Shown here in pieces: positions 29,301-36,720 of a stretch of DNA of 64,000 nucleotides. Numbering within the stretch: position 1 is the stretch's first letter; every line of letters starts with the position of its first letter. Source of the DNA: Undaria pinnatifida (Eukaryota; Sar; Phaeophyceae; Laminariales; Alariaceae); the NCBI GenBank assembly GCA_012845835.1, contig JABAKD010000022.1:561501-625500 (forward strand), in the 5' to 3' direction. Below the pieces are notes generated by a model that was not told the DNA's origin, did no database searches, and worked only from the letters and a program-made list of their open reading frames with translations. The position numbers and the translations under genes are program-made.

Positions 29301-29670
29301 GCAGTACGCCCATCTGCCGTCCGCGAGGCTGCCAGCAAAAAACAGCTACATGGTCGAAGGGTGATCACCCATAGACACAGCGGCTAGAGCTGAACATCTG
29401 CTGACTAGACGAGTATACCTCTATCCTGTCCTATCTCCGATGTCCGAGTAGCTGTCTCTTGTCTCTCGTCTTGCCATGATTCAAAATCAGACTGCTTCGC
29501 ACAGCACTGACCTGTTTTTGTTTGGAGATAAAATCCCGACGCCGGCGTTCCTGTGCACTAGCTGCTGCCAGAGTCTTCAAACGGGGTCTTCGGTCCCCTG
29601 TGCTTTCAGCTACACATGGGTGCCGTGAAGGCCCGCTTGCCCATACGTCCGCCATGAGAGCTGGCGCCAT
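11240..29670 (-). CDS. SNUPN: Snurportin-1, snRNP nuclear import adaptor (10 exons, 597 aa)
   Basis: Snurportin binds the trimethylguanosine cap of spliceosomal snRNPs and hands them to importin-beta for nuclear import. Exons (minus strand, in order): 29670..29512, 25023..24838, 24198..23901, 21739..21640, 21271..21136, 19491..19375, 16120..15935, 13897..13661, 13311..13087, 11389..11240; all junctions are GT-AG with matching phase. Residues ~28-67 form an importin-beta-binding region ([14 protein letters not shown], then [14 protein letters not shown]). The cap-binding core runs from ~190 to 385: [93 protein letters not shown]. The C-terminal ADSWSK/VLFQ region resembles plant-type snurportins rather than the shorter animal protein. 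Odd points are a Gly/Ser/Arg-rich linker (~145-180), a charged insert in exon 8 and a decapeptide repeat in exon 9. The start at 29670 is the first in-frame ATG of the IBB exon; an alternative start is 29655. Confidence 0.94.
12525..12960. repeat. ~244-bp tandem repeat in snurportin intron 9, carrying exon-9-end copies
   Basis: The unit GCAGTTCCAAA.GGGT.CATTTAACGGGTA...GTAACCGC.ATTTTTTAGTTCC, then CCTTTTCGCCTACTC, occurs at 12525 and 12769. Each unit contains CC(A/G)CCATCGGACAC, similar to the last codons of exon 9 (13087..13120). See finding. Confidence 0.85.
13087..13311 (-). CDS. SNUPN: Snurportin exon 9 (C-terminal region, tandem decapeptide)
   Basis: Residues 474-548: [10 protein letters not shown], then a repeated unit of the type [10 protein letters not shown] (a 30-bp repeat, about 2.5 copies at 13160..13255), then [19 protein letters not shown]. 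The last block matches the plant-type ADSYSK motif. Donor gtaaca. Confidence 0.87.
13661..13897 (-). CDS. SNUPN: Snurportin exon 8 (C-terminal region)
   Basis: Residues 395-473: [10 protein letters not shown], then a charged stretch ([14 protein letters not shown]), then [19 protein letters not shown] corresponds to the plant-type strand following the core; the charged insert is lineage-specific. Phase 0 at both ends (acceptor ctgatccag, donor gtaaaa). Confidence 0.85.
14468..14893. repeat. 94-bp tandem repeat, about 4 copies (snurportin intron 7)
   Basis: CAACTGGAGAATTGCACTAC occurs at 14581, 14675 and 14769 (and CCACTGG at 14863), an exact 94-bp period. The unit also holds AAGGCGGTCTGAGTAAGG and AAGGCGGTATCCCGATATA. 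The rest of the intron to 15195 is ACT/ATT-rich simple sequence. Confidence 0.93.
15195..15530 (-). repeat. Dispersed repeat family R1, long inverted copy
   Basis: Reverse complement of 6975..7313 through its whole length, including the outer block GGTGAGGGGAGGGCGGAGTT. It lies in snurportin intron 7, in the direction of that gene. Confidence 0.87.
15625..15892. repeat. (GGCATTTCAA)n minisatellite next to snurportin exon 7
   Basis: About 25 units of 10-12 bp with GACATTTCAA and GGCATTTTCAA variants, ending ~40 bp from the exon 7 donor on the intron side. Confidence 0.93.
15935..16120 (-). CDS. SNUPN: Snurportin exon 7 (cap-binding core, last strands)
   Basis: Residues 333-394. It starts [18 protein letters not shown] and contains [16 protein letters not shown] and [10 protein letters not shown], the last block of the core. 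The acceptor is ctctcctccag. The 5' end of this exon with its acceptor recurs as decayed copies upstream in the intron (see findings). The donor (gtaaac) lies next to a TTTCAAGGCA minisatellite. Confidence 0.93.
16190..17370. repeat. Serial decayed copies of snurportin exon 7 acceptor + exon start
   Basis: Segments at about 16205..16275, 16298..16390, 16455..16550, 16681..16745 and 17291..17365 each resemble 16070..16150 (GCGCTAGCCCTTGCCTGTCG, CACTCGTGATAGGGAGTTG, then CATGCATGGGAGGGG). On the minus strand they copy the polypyrimidine tract, AG and the first ~15-22 codons. An (ATCATATC)n tract at 16845..16955 interrupts the series. Confidence 0.88.
17965..18262. repeat. (GATGTY GAT)n minisatellite, ~300 bp
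   Basis: A run of GATGTTGAT / GATGTCGAT with GATGTGGAT variants in snurportin intron 6, including a repeated ~75-bp higher-order block (17975 and 18049). All frames stay open (Asp/Val/Met and Ser/Thr readings). Confidence 0.95.
18340..18445 (+). repeat. R1 family, short copy
   Basis: It carries CGCGCGACCGGAGTATCAC, GTGCAAGGATGAGTATCGAC and ACGGCTGAGGTATTTGAAAC, matching the short copy at 8780..8875. Confidence 0.7.
19375..19491 (-). CDS. SNUPN: Snurportin exon 6 (cap-binding core)
   Basis: Residues 294-332, [20 protein letters not shown] and following. YDC-T-FRFYW is near-identical to the animal motif. The acceptor is gtatccag and the donor gtacga, both phase 0. Confidence 0.95.
19895..19995. 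repeat. TTGATTAGTTGAGTAG minisatellite
   Basis: Degenerate GTTGATTAGT / GTTGAGTAGT tandem in snurportin intron 5. A similar tract recurs at 49925..50045 in MAPEG intron 1. Confidence 0.85.
20330..20478 (-). repeat. SINE-like family copy, inverted relative to 44385..44590
   Basis: AATTCGACGCGAGTCGACGA, GCGATAAAAATGAAGGCACG and GACCCCGGGTCTGAG match the reverse complement of 44440..44585 closely. Confidence 0.8.
20535..20745 (+). repeat. R1 family copy
   Basis: CCTGTTGACCCTG, CCGACCTATATCCTT, AATACGCGCGATCGG, CACACACAGCTTGC and GATCTCGCAGCTGGAGTG in R1 order. Confidence 0.8.
21136..21271 (-). CDS. SNUPN: Snurportin exon 5 (cap-binding core)
   Basis: It completes Arg248, then [10 protein letters not shown] and [20 protein letters not shown], ending MAWK. 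This is the most recognisable snurportin block (family form: hILDCIYxExxxTYYVLDVMxW). Donor gtgaat. Confidence 0.95.
21640..21739 (-). CDS. SNUPN: Snurportin exon 4 (cap-binding core)
   Basis: It completes Gly215, then reads [20 protein letters not shown] and [12 protein letters not shown], ending with two bases of Arg248. This matches the family's W-V-V-x-P-x-G-K-R strand and following loop. Donor gtgcgt. Confidence 0.93.
22616..23390. mobile_element. Tourist-like (PIF/Harbinger-type) MITE, copy 1
   Basis: A 775-bp element. It starts GGCCATTTCTTACACGGTCG and ends with the inverse (CGACTGTGTAAGAAATGGCC), so the terminal inverted repeats exceed 40 bp. The flanks duplicate TAA (22613-22615 and 23391-23393). 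Many internal copies of CAGTCGAAAA make further stem pairs. It contains two copies of a ~40-bp unit (AGCTTTGGCGGC..). No transposase ORF. It lies in snurportin intron 3. Confidence 0.9.
23901..24198 (-). CDS. SNUPN: Snurportin exon 3 (linker and start of cap-binding core)
   Basis: Residues 116-214 plus one base. A low-complexity Gly/Ser/Lys/Arg linker is followed by [20 protein letters not shown], which carries the conserved Trp of the cap-binding pocket. The acceptor is ttttttcag and the donor gtgagc. Confidence 0.92.
24838..25023 (-). CDS. SNUPN: Snurportin exon 2 (IBB end and acidic/Gly linker)
   Basis: Residues 54-115. It begins [14 protein letters not shown], aligning with the end of the animal IBB helix (KRLDYVNHARRLA type). 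It continues into an acidic and Gly-rich linker ending DRMTVEGQ. The acceptor is tatgtccag and the donor gtacgt. Confidence 0.9.
25640..25920 (-). repeat. R1 family, inverted divergent copy
   Basis: AGCTGTGATG, AAACTCAGCTTTGCA, GATCGCGCGTGTTACGG, GTCGATGACTCCCCT and CAGGGTCAACAGGA in reverse R1 order. In snurportin intron 1. Confidence 0.75.
26563..27515. repeat. Inverted pair of ~150-bp segments (26563..26716 and 27368..27515)
   Basis: The left segment starts GGGCCCGAATTAACGATGAG. Its reverse complement, with TTTGCATCTGATTGGT / ACCAATCAGATGCAAA, is found at the centre of the larger palindrome. It suggests nested insertion of related foldback elements at TTA. Confidence 0.65.
26720..28121. 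mobile_element. 1.4-kb palindromic (foldback) MITE-like element, TTA target duplication
   Basis: It begins GGGCCCAGACTAACGAAGAG and ends with the near inverse (GAATCTGGGCCC). TTA flanks both ends (26717-26719, 28122-28124). The arms (~26720..27345 and ~27500..28121) are inverted copies over roughly 620 bp. Each arm carries an open frame of ~90 codons reading [18 protein letters not shown], ending at the same stop. No known transposase domain. Confidence 0.88.
28125..28900. mobile_element. Tourist-like MITE, copy 2
   Basis: A 776-bp copy of the 22616 element in the same orientation: GGCCATCTCTTACACAGTCG at the left, CGACTGTGTAAGAAATGGCC at the right, TTA on both sides. The left TTA is also the right target copy of the 1.4-kb palindrome, so the two abut. 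In snurportin intron 1. Two copies of the ~40-bp internal unit. Confidence 0.92.
29512..29670 (-). CDS. SNUPN: Snurportin exon 1 (IBB domain, first half)
   Basis: It encodes residues 1-53 from ATG at 29670 to KQKQ, with donor gtcagt just below 29512. The basic run ERRRRDF within it is the importin-beta-binding signature. A second in-frame ATG (29655) could also be used. Confidence 0.88.
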
Positions 29671-29819
29671 GTGATCATTTTGTGGTGTTCGCAGCTGAAG
29701 ATCTCCCCGGAGTAAAAGTGCCTTCCAAAGTGTGGAAAACCCATCTTTTCCAAGAGCTGGAAAGGACAGCACAGCAAGCAAGCCAGTTACAACAATCACA
29801 GCAGGCATCACAGGAGACC
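29671..29819. promoter_or_regulatory. Compact bidirectional promoter interval between snurportin and the Mpo1-like gene
   Basis: Only 149 bp separate the two initiator ATGs, which point away from each other. No TATA box is obvious. The stretch contains CAGC/CAAG-rich sequence and must hold both 5' UTRs or overlapping transcription starts. In-frame readings extend through it on both strands, so longer N termini cannot be excluded. Confidence 0.5.
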
Positions 29820-29898
29820 ATGGCGTCGCCACCAAAGGGCGCTTCGAAAGCAACGTCTCTGTTTAGCCTGGAGGACCAATTCACGTTTTACGCTTCAT
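29820..29898 (+). CDS. Mpo1-like exon 1
   Basis: ATG at 29820. It encodes MASPPKGASKATSLFSLEDQ, then FTFYAS plus one base of Tyr27. The donor is gtaagt at 29899. The frame also reads on into the intron, so retention would give a different C terminus, but the family block continues only in the spliced form. Confidence 0.9.
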
Positions 29899-32800
29899 GT
29901 AAGTCGGTGGGTAAAGTAGCCGAGGTTTGGCCACAAGTATATTTCCAGAGCTGGAACATTTCGAGCAACAAGCTATTTAAATTTCAAGTAGTTTGCTGGG
30001 TTCAATATGGTTGCATGTCGTCGTCCGCGTACCTGGTATGTACCACGTACAAGGGCTTCCATTCGCGGGCGGCTGACGCCGCCCGCTAGGCTCGCGCAAG
30101 GAAGATTTCAACTAACTAACTATGAAGGGGGCAGGAAGAGGAGGCCCATGAATTAGTGCGACTAGCGATTTGATATTACTCGTGCGGAGCTGATTGCCCT
30201 GTCTGTGCTATGCTGCATGTTGGCGATGTCACGTTCTGATCGGCAGTACAGTAGTAGTACGTGTGGAATTGGCGAAGAAAAATAAGTGAAGAGGACCGAG
30301 ATGGAGGACAAAATTAACGGCGAAAGCAAAAAGACCAGGACACACACACGTACTACCGGTACCTGGTACCTGGTACGTCGCCTAATACCTGCTGCCTGGT
30401 GGTACTCTGTTTGTTCTGAAGAAAGCACCGGGCTCCGCACCGCGGGCGGCTGAAGCTGCCCGCTACGCTCGCGCAAGGAAGAATGCAACTGAAACATGTA
30501 AAGGGGGCAGGAAGAAGAGGCCCATGATTTTTTGGTGCAACAGCGAAGTGATCATGCCAAGAGGTGCTTGTGCAGAGCTAATTGCCTTGCGCTGCGCTGG
30601 GTGCTTGTTGATGTCACGTTCTGAACGGCAGTACGTGTGGTATTTGCGGGGGGGCGGGGGGGCATGGGGACCGAGAGAGGGTTATCAACTGAAGAAAGCA
30701 AAAGGACGAGAACACAACACGTACATAATGGTACCTGGTACCTGTATCATACCTGGTACTACCGCTGTGTATGTTCAAAAGAACGCACAGCGCCGCACGA
30801 CACAGCACCGCAAAACGAAGGGCAAGGCACGGCACCGCACTATGCCGCGCTGCGCTGCTGAGCTATATATAGCCGGGCTGGCCTGAGCTGGGGATGCATT
30901 GTTTGTGGTCCAACAACGTAATATGTACAAACTTATCAATAGTACCGGTACGTGGTATGATACTTCGAATGCTACTGGCATGTACGAACTAGTAAAAAGT
31001 ACCGCAAAGCACGCAGCATGGCGAAGCGCGGCACCGCAAGGCGCTGCGCTCTTCTGAGCTAGCGCTGCGGTGCGCTGCTGAGCTGAGCTGCAGGGCACGG
31101 CAGTGCATCGCAGGGCGCGGCACTGCACGGCGCTGCGCTACTGAGCTATAGCACTGCGGTGGGGTGCTGGGCGGAGCTGAGCTGAGCTGAGCCAAAACGA
31201 GATCTCAGCTAATATGGTGAAACTTCGAGCACGTACAAAAACAAACGGTGGAAATCAAAGAAAAGCTAAAGCTGTACCGTCCCGCAATTATTGCACAGGC
31301 GGCAAATTAGCGGCAAATGGTAGGAACTTCACCTTACTACACAAAAAGGAAGAAAAAATCGCGAAAAAGTTCAAAATCGTGTTGGCAGAAAAACCAAATT
31401 TGCAGGAAGCAGCTGAAAAGTCAAGAAACAACGGACAAAAGAAGCAGAAACAAAAATAGTAAGGCGGAGTAGCAAATCAAAGAAAAGCTTGACCGTCCCG
31501 CAAGTAATGGAAGGAGGCGGTGTCGAAGTGGGACCCCCGGAAATGCCAGGGATCTATTTAAGTAATTCTATGTACTCTTGTGCTCGTGCTCGTTGCTCGT
31601 GCTCTTTGCTCGTGCTCTCTTAGTCGTGCTGTTTGTGCCTTAACATGCGTTTTGTTTGGTGCGCAGGCTCTCCTGCTGCGTGAACGAGTCACTCGTTTGA
31701 GTTGCTGCAGTGCTTTGTTGAGGCTGCAGGGTTGAAGAACAGACGAGGAGCGTTACATTCGACATTCGAAAATTCAATTTTCGAACTTTGTACGTACGTA
31801 CCAAACTTTGTCGACCACGCGACCGCAGTAGACAGCAGAAACAGCATGGTCGTAGCTTCGCAGCACTATGATAGTTGCAGGGTACCATAGATGTGGCACA
31901 GTCGACCCTTGCAACTTGGCGCTTGGAGCCTATAACTACTGCAAGCAAGGGCACTTAGTGCATTCCCTTGAGCTACTCGTAGAGTAGGATTGCCTCCAAC
32001 AGAGCGTGACATCGTAGTCTAAGTGTCATCGATGCGGGTTTAACTTTGAGCCTGACAATAGAGCCTGCTCGCTCTCACTTCGTACTGCTCGTGCATTCCA
32101 AACCCACCAGCAAATGCTGCTATGCTCTGCGAATCGAAACCGTTGAACCAACAAATATAAAAACACAAAACAACCTTGCTGCATTCTTCGGTCCGCAGAT
32201 CACAGCAACCGAATCAACAAAGCAATCCACCTTCTCTGCATATGGCCCATCCTGTGGACTACCCTAGCGTTGGCGACTCGCTGTCCTCTCGGAATTAAGC
32301 TCCCTCCAGGGGTGCTAGAGTTCCTTCCCCTTAGAGAAGACGCCTGGAATATTCACGCTGGAACTCCGGTTGTGCTGGTTTACATCGTCGTCTACCTCGG
32401 TGAGATTCTTGTTGCGGCATGCGCTGGGCTTAACGAAGACCAATGCAGAAGGTCAACCCAGAATAGACCAGGGTGGGGTGGGACGAGGGGGCAGAGATGT
32501 CTAATGACGGCGGTTTGACGGCAATTTATGTATGTGACGGACGGGAACTTAACAAATACAAGGACGTGACTGACGCATGTTAATGCCAGAACCACTTGGT
32601 TTTAGTGTGGAATGCGTCGGCCGTACGTCCGTGACCGCTGCTGTTTCGCTTGTAACGAGCAGTCCTTTGACGTCTTAGGGGTGGAGAGCGTGCCTACCCA
32701 AACCTTAGTATTTGCTCAATTTTGGGTGCTGCCTCGCGACTGAGGATGGCGTCAACACGGTAGACTCACCTTGCGTGCGTATATGCGAGCGGTTAAACCG

Positions 32801-34703
32801 ATGTGGCGGCTCGTAATAACTCGAAACCCCGAAACCAACCACGATATGACAGCTCAGTCAGGGGTAGGCGGTGCGCGGTGCCATACCCTCCCTACAGCAA
32901 TTTGTGTCCGCACTTTTGTCGAATCCATGGCTTCTGGGTTCCCCCCCCCCCCCTCCCCCCCCCCTCAATGGTACGACCCCCTCGCTTTTCTCAATGTTGT
33001 CGTTGCAGCGATGGACCTTTTTGCGGGAGGACTTGCCTCGCTCTTGGTGGTGGCATCTTACATGACTTCCAACATGTGGATGGCTGACGGAGGCTCTGCA
33101 ATGCTGGCGGGCGGCGTGAACGTGGCGGCGTGGATTGCGCAGTTTTACGGGCACGGCGTGCACGAAGGCAGGGCGCCGGCCTTACTGGACAACCTTTTCC
33201 AAGTGAGGACTGTCCCCTTCCGTGTTGGTACTGCGGTGGGTGTACATGTAGTAATTTTGTTATTTTTTGTCTGTCAATCTGTTGGTTTGTTTGTTTATAT
33301 ATCTTTTTCTTACACAAGACGTTTTGTTGCTTTTAGCCTTTGTTAGGACGACGGGCTAGAATTCGGGGAGTCTTTTTGTTGTTGTTGCTTTTTTTTGCTA
33401 TTTTGTCCTTCTTTTTTTATTTATAACTATTTCCAATGCATTAGCCGTGAGTTCAATTTGATGGTCGCTACTCATCTGTTCAAGGTGCGTGAAACAACTT
33501 GCTCTTTTTTGTGACCATGAACCAGTTTTGAGGAAAATAATGTAATCTGAGAACACCACCATCATGCCAGGAACCCCGACAAACAATTGCTTGGCGAGGT
33601 CGAAACTGGTAGAAAGTTGACCCCAGATTTTAAGGACTTTGATTTGGCCGGACGTCACTGCTAGATATTACTACAGTTAAGTAGTGGAGTACAAGCCTAC
33701 AAACTAACTCAAGCATTTGTTAACAACCACCGCACATAGGGCGACAAACGCGCCAGCCAGGTGCAAAGCGCTGGCGTAGCAATCTGGTCGCGCAGATGTT
33801 TGGGATGGTAGGTTGTTCGCATCTCAGGGCTGGTCCTGGCGGGATGAAGCTACGGGAGTAGACCCAACCAAAAACCTAACCCTGACCCTAGCCCTAACCC
33901 CGACCATAACCCAAACCCAAACCCGGACACAAGACGGGCCAGAAACGGGCGAGAAACGCGGCTCTGCCGCTTTTCGATTTGTTTTATTTTATTATTCCCA
34001 TCTGCGAACCGCTAAATGGTCCTCGGTCAATGAGAAGAGATAACAACTACCCTCAAAGAGCCGCGCAGCCAGATTGTTAGGTTTACTGGATGCCAAGACG
34101 CAGAACTCCTATATTTTTGGACGCAGCTACCTCCAGCACCTAGCCAACTACCGGTAATACCTGAGTTGAATCCCCCCGAGTGCGTACTACTCGTATAAAT
34201 TCGTGGGGACTTCTTCTTGCGCACAAATTGACTTGCGGAAAGCACGAGAGCGTCAGTTAGCAACACTCGATAAAAAATCGACGAGTATTGGGATTGCTGA
34301 ACCCTATTGATGCGCGATTAAAATTGAAGGCGAGAACCGGGGGGGAGAAGGGACGACACCTGTGACCACGGCTTGTCCAGAAGCTGGAAAGTAGATGTGT
34401 GAAACAAAAAAAAAAACTCGTCGGCGACTTACTAGTGTAATTAGTATGGTCAGCCAAATCACAGCCCTACAAACCGTGGCTCATGGCGTTACCTTGAGCG
34501 ATTGTTACCTGTCCCTGCCCGCCGCCCCCTACCTCTTTCGATGTCAGGCGTTTTTGGCTGCGCCATTGTTCGTGTTGTGCGAGGTGCTTTTCGAGTTCGG
34601 GTATAAGAAGGATATGCAGAAGCGGATGAAGGCCAAGGCGCTACTCAACGTTCAGGAGTTCCAAGCTACAAAAAGCCGCCAGGCTGCGGAAAAGCGAGAC
34701 TGA
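29820..34703 (+). CDS. DUF962 / Mpo1-like ER membrane protein (4 exons, 209 aa)
   Basis: The family includes yeast Mpo1, an Fe(II)-dependent dioxygenase acting in alpha-oxidation of 2-hydroxy fatty acids (phytosphingosine breakdown) at the ER; other members are uncharacterised. Exons are 29820..29898, 32199..32399, 33009..33202 and 34548..34703, all GT-AG with exact phase continuity. Family features in order: SLFSLEDQFTFYASYH (residues ~13-28), N-x3-H at 33-37 (NKAIH), hydrophobic segment LLCIWPILWTTLALA (38-52), VVLVYIVVYLA (~84-94), a Gly-rich hydrophobic pair of segments, then WIAQFYGHGVHEGRAPAL (135-152; GH-x3-E motif) and AAPLFVLCEVLFEFGY, with a basic C-terminal tail. Candidate metal-binding His are 28, 37 and 142/145. 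The length is typical. The start is chosen at the first Met before the conserved block; the open frame extends further up. Confidence 0.94.
30065..30640. repeat. ~380-bp tandem duplication in Mpo1-like intron 1
   Basis: GCGGGCGGCTGA, CGCTCGCGCAAGGAAGA and GGGGGCAGGAAGA, then AGAGCTGATTGCC and TGATGTCACGTTCTGA, occur in the same order at 30070..30250 and 30440..30630. Confidence 0.85.
31000..31200. repeat. GCTGAGCTGAGCTG-rich dispersed repeat
   Basis: GAGCTAGCGCTGCGG, GAGCTGCAGGGCA and GGGTGCTGGGCGG recur in the same order at 46140..46305. In Mpo1-like intron 1; a shorter piece is at 30790..30890. Confidence 0.8.
32199..32399 (+). CDS. Mpo1-like exon 2
   Basis: The acceptor is ttcggtccgcag. 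Two bases complete Tyr27, followed by HSNRINKAIHLLCIWPILW and on to VVLVYIVVYL, with a split Ala codon at the end; donor gtgaga. It carries the conserved YH and N-x3-H motifs and two hydrophobic segments. Confidence 0.93.
33009..33202 (+). CDS. Mpo1-like exon 3
   Basis: The acceptor is gttgcag after an unusually long C-run tract (32941..32968). It encodes Ala94 to Gln158 including QFYGHGVHEGRAPALLDNLF. Donor gtgagg. Confidence 0.94.
33865..33935 (-). repeat. Interstitial telomere-like repeat (CCCTAA type)
   Basis: CCTAACCCTGACCCTAGCCC and following degenerate units, then GGGCCAGAAACGGGCGAGAA. The same adjoining words occur at 42430..42500 and, inverted, at 42780..42860, so the telomere-like motif belongs to a dispersed element. 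In Mpo1-like intron 3. Confidence 0.75.
34200..34400 (-). repeat. SINE-like family copy
   Basis: TTGCGGAAAGCACGAGAGCG, GGGAGAAGGGACGACA and CACGGCTTGTCCAGAAGC are the reverse complement of blocks in 10700..10850. It ends ~150 bp before exon 4 of the Mpo1-like gene. Confidence 0.65.
34548..34703 (+). CDS. Mpo1-like exon 4 (terminal)
   Basis: The acceptor is cgatgtcag, phase 0. It reads AFLAAPLFVLCEVLFEFGYK, then a basic coiled tail (KKDMQKRMKAK...AAEKRD), with TGA at 34701. Confidence 0.93.
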   Translation, partial: AFLAAPLFVLCEVLFEFGYKKDMQKRMKAKALLNVQEFQATKSRQAAEKRD

Positions 34704-34939
34704 AGAATGGAAATTGAACATTGAGTTGAAGCTCCGGACACGGGCTAGGATAGGGGTGCAGGGTACAGTACCTCTTGGGTGCAGGGTACAGTACCTTTTT
34801 TCGGCCAAAAAAAAACTGGCTGACGAGGCTCCTCAACAAACATACTATACACACTATACCTACTATGCCCAGTATCGTTGGAATATCATTTGTGTTTCGC
34901 AAAATGAAGCGTGGCATACCCAAGCCATGGGTTTTGTTC

Positions 34940-35165
34940 ATCAGTTAGTGAAACCGTTGGCGAACCATTGGCGAACCGTTAACCATCCCATTAGCAAACC
35001 GTTGGCGAACCGGTAGCTAGCCGTTAGCAAGCCCGTTAGTGAACCGTTGGCGAACCGCTAGCAAGGCGTTAGCAAGGCGTTATCGAACCGCTTGCAAACC
35101 GTTAGCGGACCGTTAGCGAGTATTTAGCGAGCCGTTTGCGAACCTTCAGCGAACCATTGGCAAAA
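34940..35165. repeat. (GAACCGTTAGC)n ~11-bp minisatellite
   Basis: Degenerate units GCGAACCGTTGGCGAACC / AGCAAACCGTTAGC directly downstream of the Mpo1-like gene, reading through a possible 3' UTR. Confidence 0.85.
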
Positions 35166-36200
35166 CATAAGCGGCCACGCCTATATTTCCCGTCGGCTGG
35201 GTATGGCGCAATGCGCGCCACCACCTTGTACATGTCATAAAAAAGAACGGCGCTGGGCATCAAATGATAAATGGAGAGTTTCGGGAATGTATACGTGGGA
35301 GCAAGGCAGGCAAGCATTTTGAGTGTCAGTAGTTGTTCTGTTGAATGGTAGCGTGATAGATCGGGCGCGGCATGCTTTTTCCGGGAGCGTGGGAAAATTT
35401 GGGCTACGACAGAATGAGATTGGACATTTTTTGGTTTGTGCTTGATTTAGTTTTTTTTAAGCTTTTCGTGTCTCGTCGTTCGAGTCAAGTTCGCTTGATT
35501 GGTTTGGATGTACCTATAAACTACGCGTAGCTCCCAATACACAGGGAACACCTCGCGAGAACACGAAATGCGACAGTCATATTAGGTGTTTGGTAGTCAC
35601 ATTTCGTTTTTTTCTTCTGTGAGACATTCCCTGCAAATTGGAAACGACGTGGAGTTTGTACGCCCTTTTTGTGTCCCTCATTCATCGTGCGTTAGGCCGA
35701 GTATTCGTCCTGTAGATAACTTTGCTCCTTTGCTCTTTAGCAGTATATTGCTGGCATCAGAGCGTTGTTTTTTTTGCGTTTGGCTAAGTGCACACGCTGA
35801 AAGCAACGAGGTGTAGGAGTATGTATTGTTGTGTATTCCGTGGGGTGTCCCGTTGAACCTCTCATGGGATCCCAAGGCACTTATCATGGGTTTCCATGGG
35901 GATTATCGCGTACTTTAACCCGGAGAGCACATGAGACACCTCGTGTGATCCCTTGGGATTCCTTCCTGTAACAATGGTGTGTTGTATTTGCATACCGGGG
36001 GGTGGATTTCGTCAGGGAAAGTAAGCAATTCGTTTTTTATAGAAATATTTCAAGGACGTCAGCTGTGAGTTCGACGAATTCAGGGTCAACACTCATATTT
36101 GCAAGCTGCGTTGTTGGTACTTGTAGTATACTATGTGGGTGAGTTTATCTTATTGGGAAGGGTCCTACTATTCATTTATTTTTTAATACGTTTTGTCTAG
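35166..36200. other. Intergenic, no supported gene
   Basis: No coding signal. It contains an inverted short R1 copy at 36045..36130 (GTCAGCTGTGAGTTCGACGA, ATTTGCAAGCTGCG), nearly identical to 43262..43345. Confidence 0.55.
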
Positions 36201-36239
36201 CTATTCGTCACCAGAGCGCATAAACTCCCAAGACGTACC

Positions 36240-36720
36240 GTGCGACTCCGGTGGGACTTCCGGCGGGATTCCAGATCCCATATGATCCAGGGTCCCATCC
36301 GAACCCACCGACCATCTCATTGGATCCCATGGGGTCTCGCGAGAACTACCATGGAGTCCCATGGGACAAACCCCATGTTATGAGATCCCGCGGTGATAGG
36401 GCTACGGTTACGGGATACCTTGGGAAGTCCCATGGCACAACCGTGGGCATCCCATGGAGTATCCAGGGCATTCCATGGGACCCCCCGGAAGTCCCATAGA
36501 ATGCAATGGGACCCCTCGGGAAGCACGATGGCCCCTCTAGGAACTGTCCCACGGTCCTATGTTTTCCATGACCCGCCGGAAGTCCCGGATTATCCCGCGG
36601 ATCCTGTGGGTAATTCGTGTTCGGCGGACGTCCCGTGGGCGTCTCGTGGGAGACCCGTGGGAGAGCCGGCTAGATTTTGCTGGGTTTGTTTAGCTGACGA
36701 GTGTTCCACCGCGGGAGTCC
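36240..36720. repeat. CCCATGG-centred degenerate minisatellite
   Basis: CCCATGGGAC / TCCCATGG / GGAAGTCCC units about 20-25 bp apart. The unit is palindromic, so both strands look alike. Open frames with Pro-Trp-Asp readings are repeat artefacts. Confidence 0.8.

Noticed and set aside
29431-29853. 140-codon minus-strand frame as one uninterrupted exon
   Set aside because: It contains the snurportin IBB exon, but the donor gtcagt at 29511 and the in-phase exon 2 show it is spliced; the reading after it is intron.
32771-33346. 191-codon frame as a single-exon protein
   Set aside because: Only 33009..33202 is coding; the left part is intron with a C-run and the right part passes the gtgagg donor.
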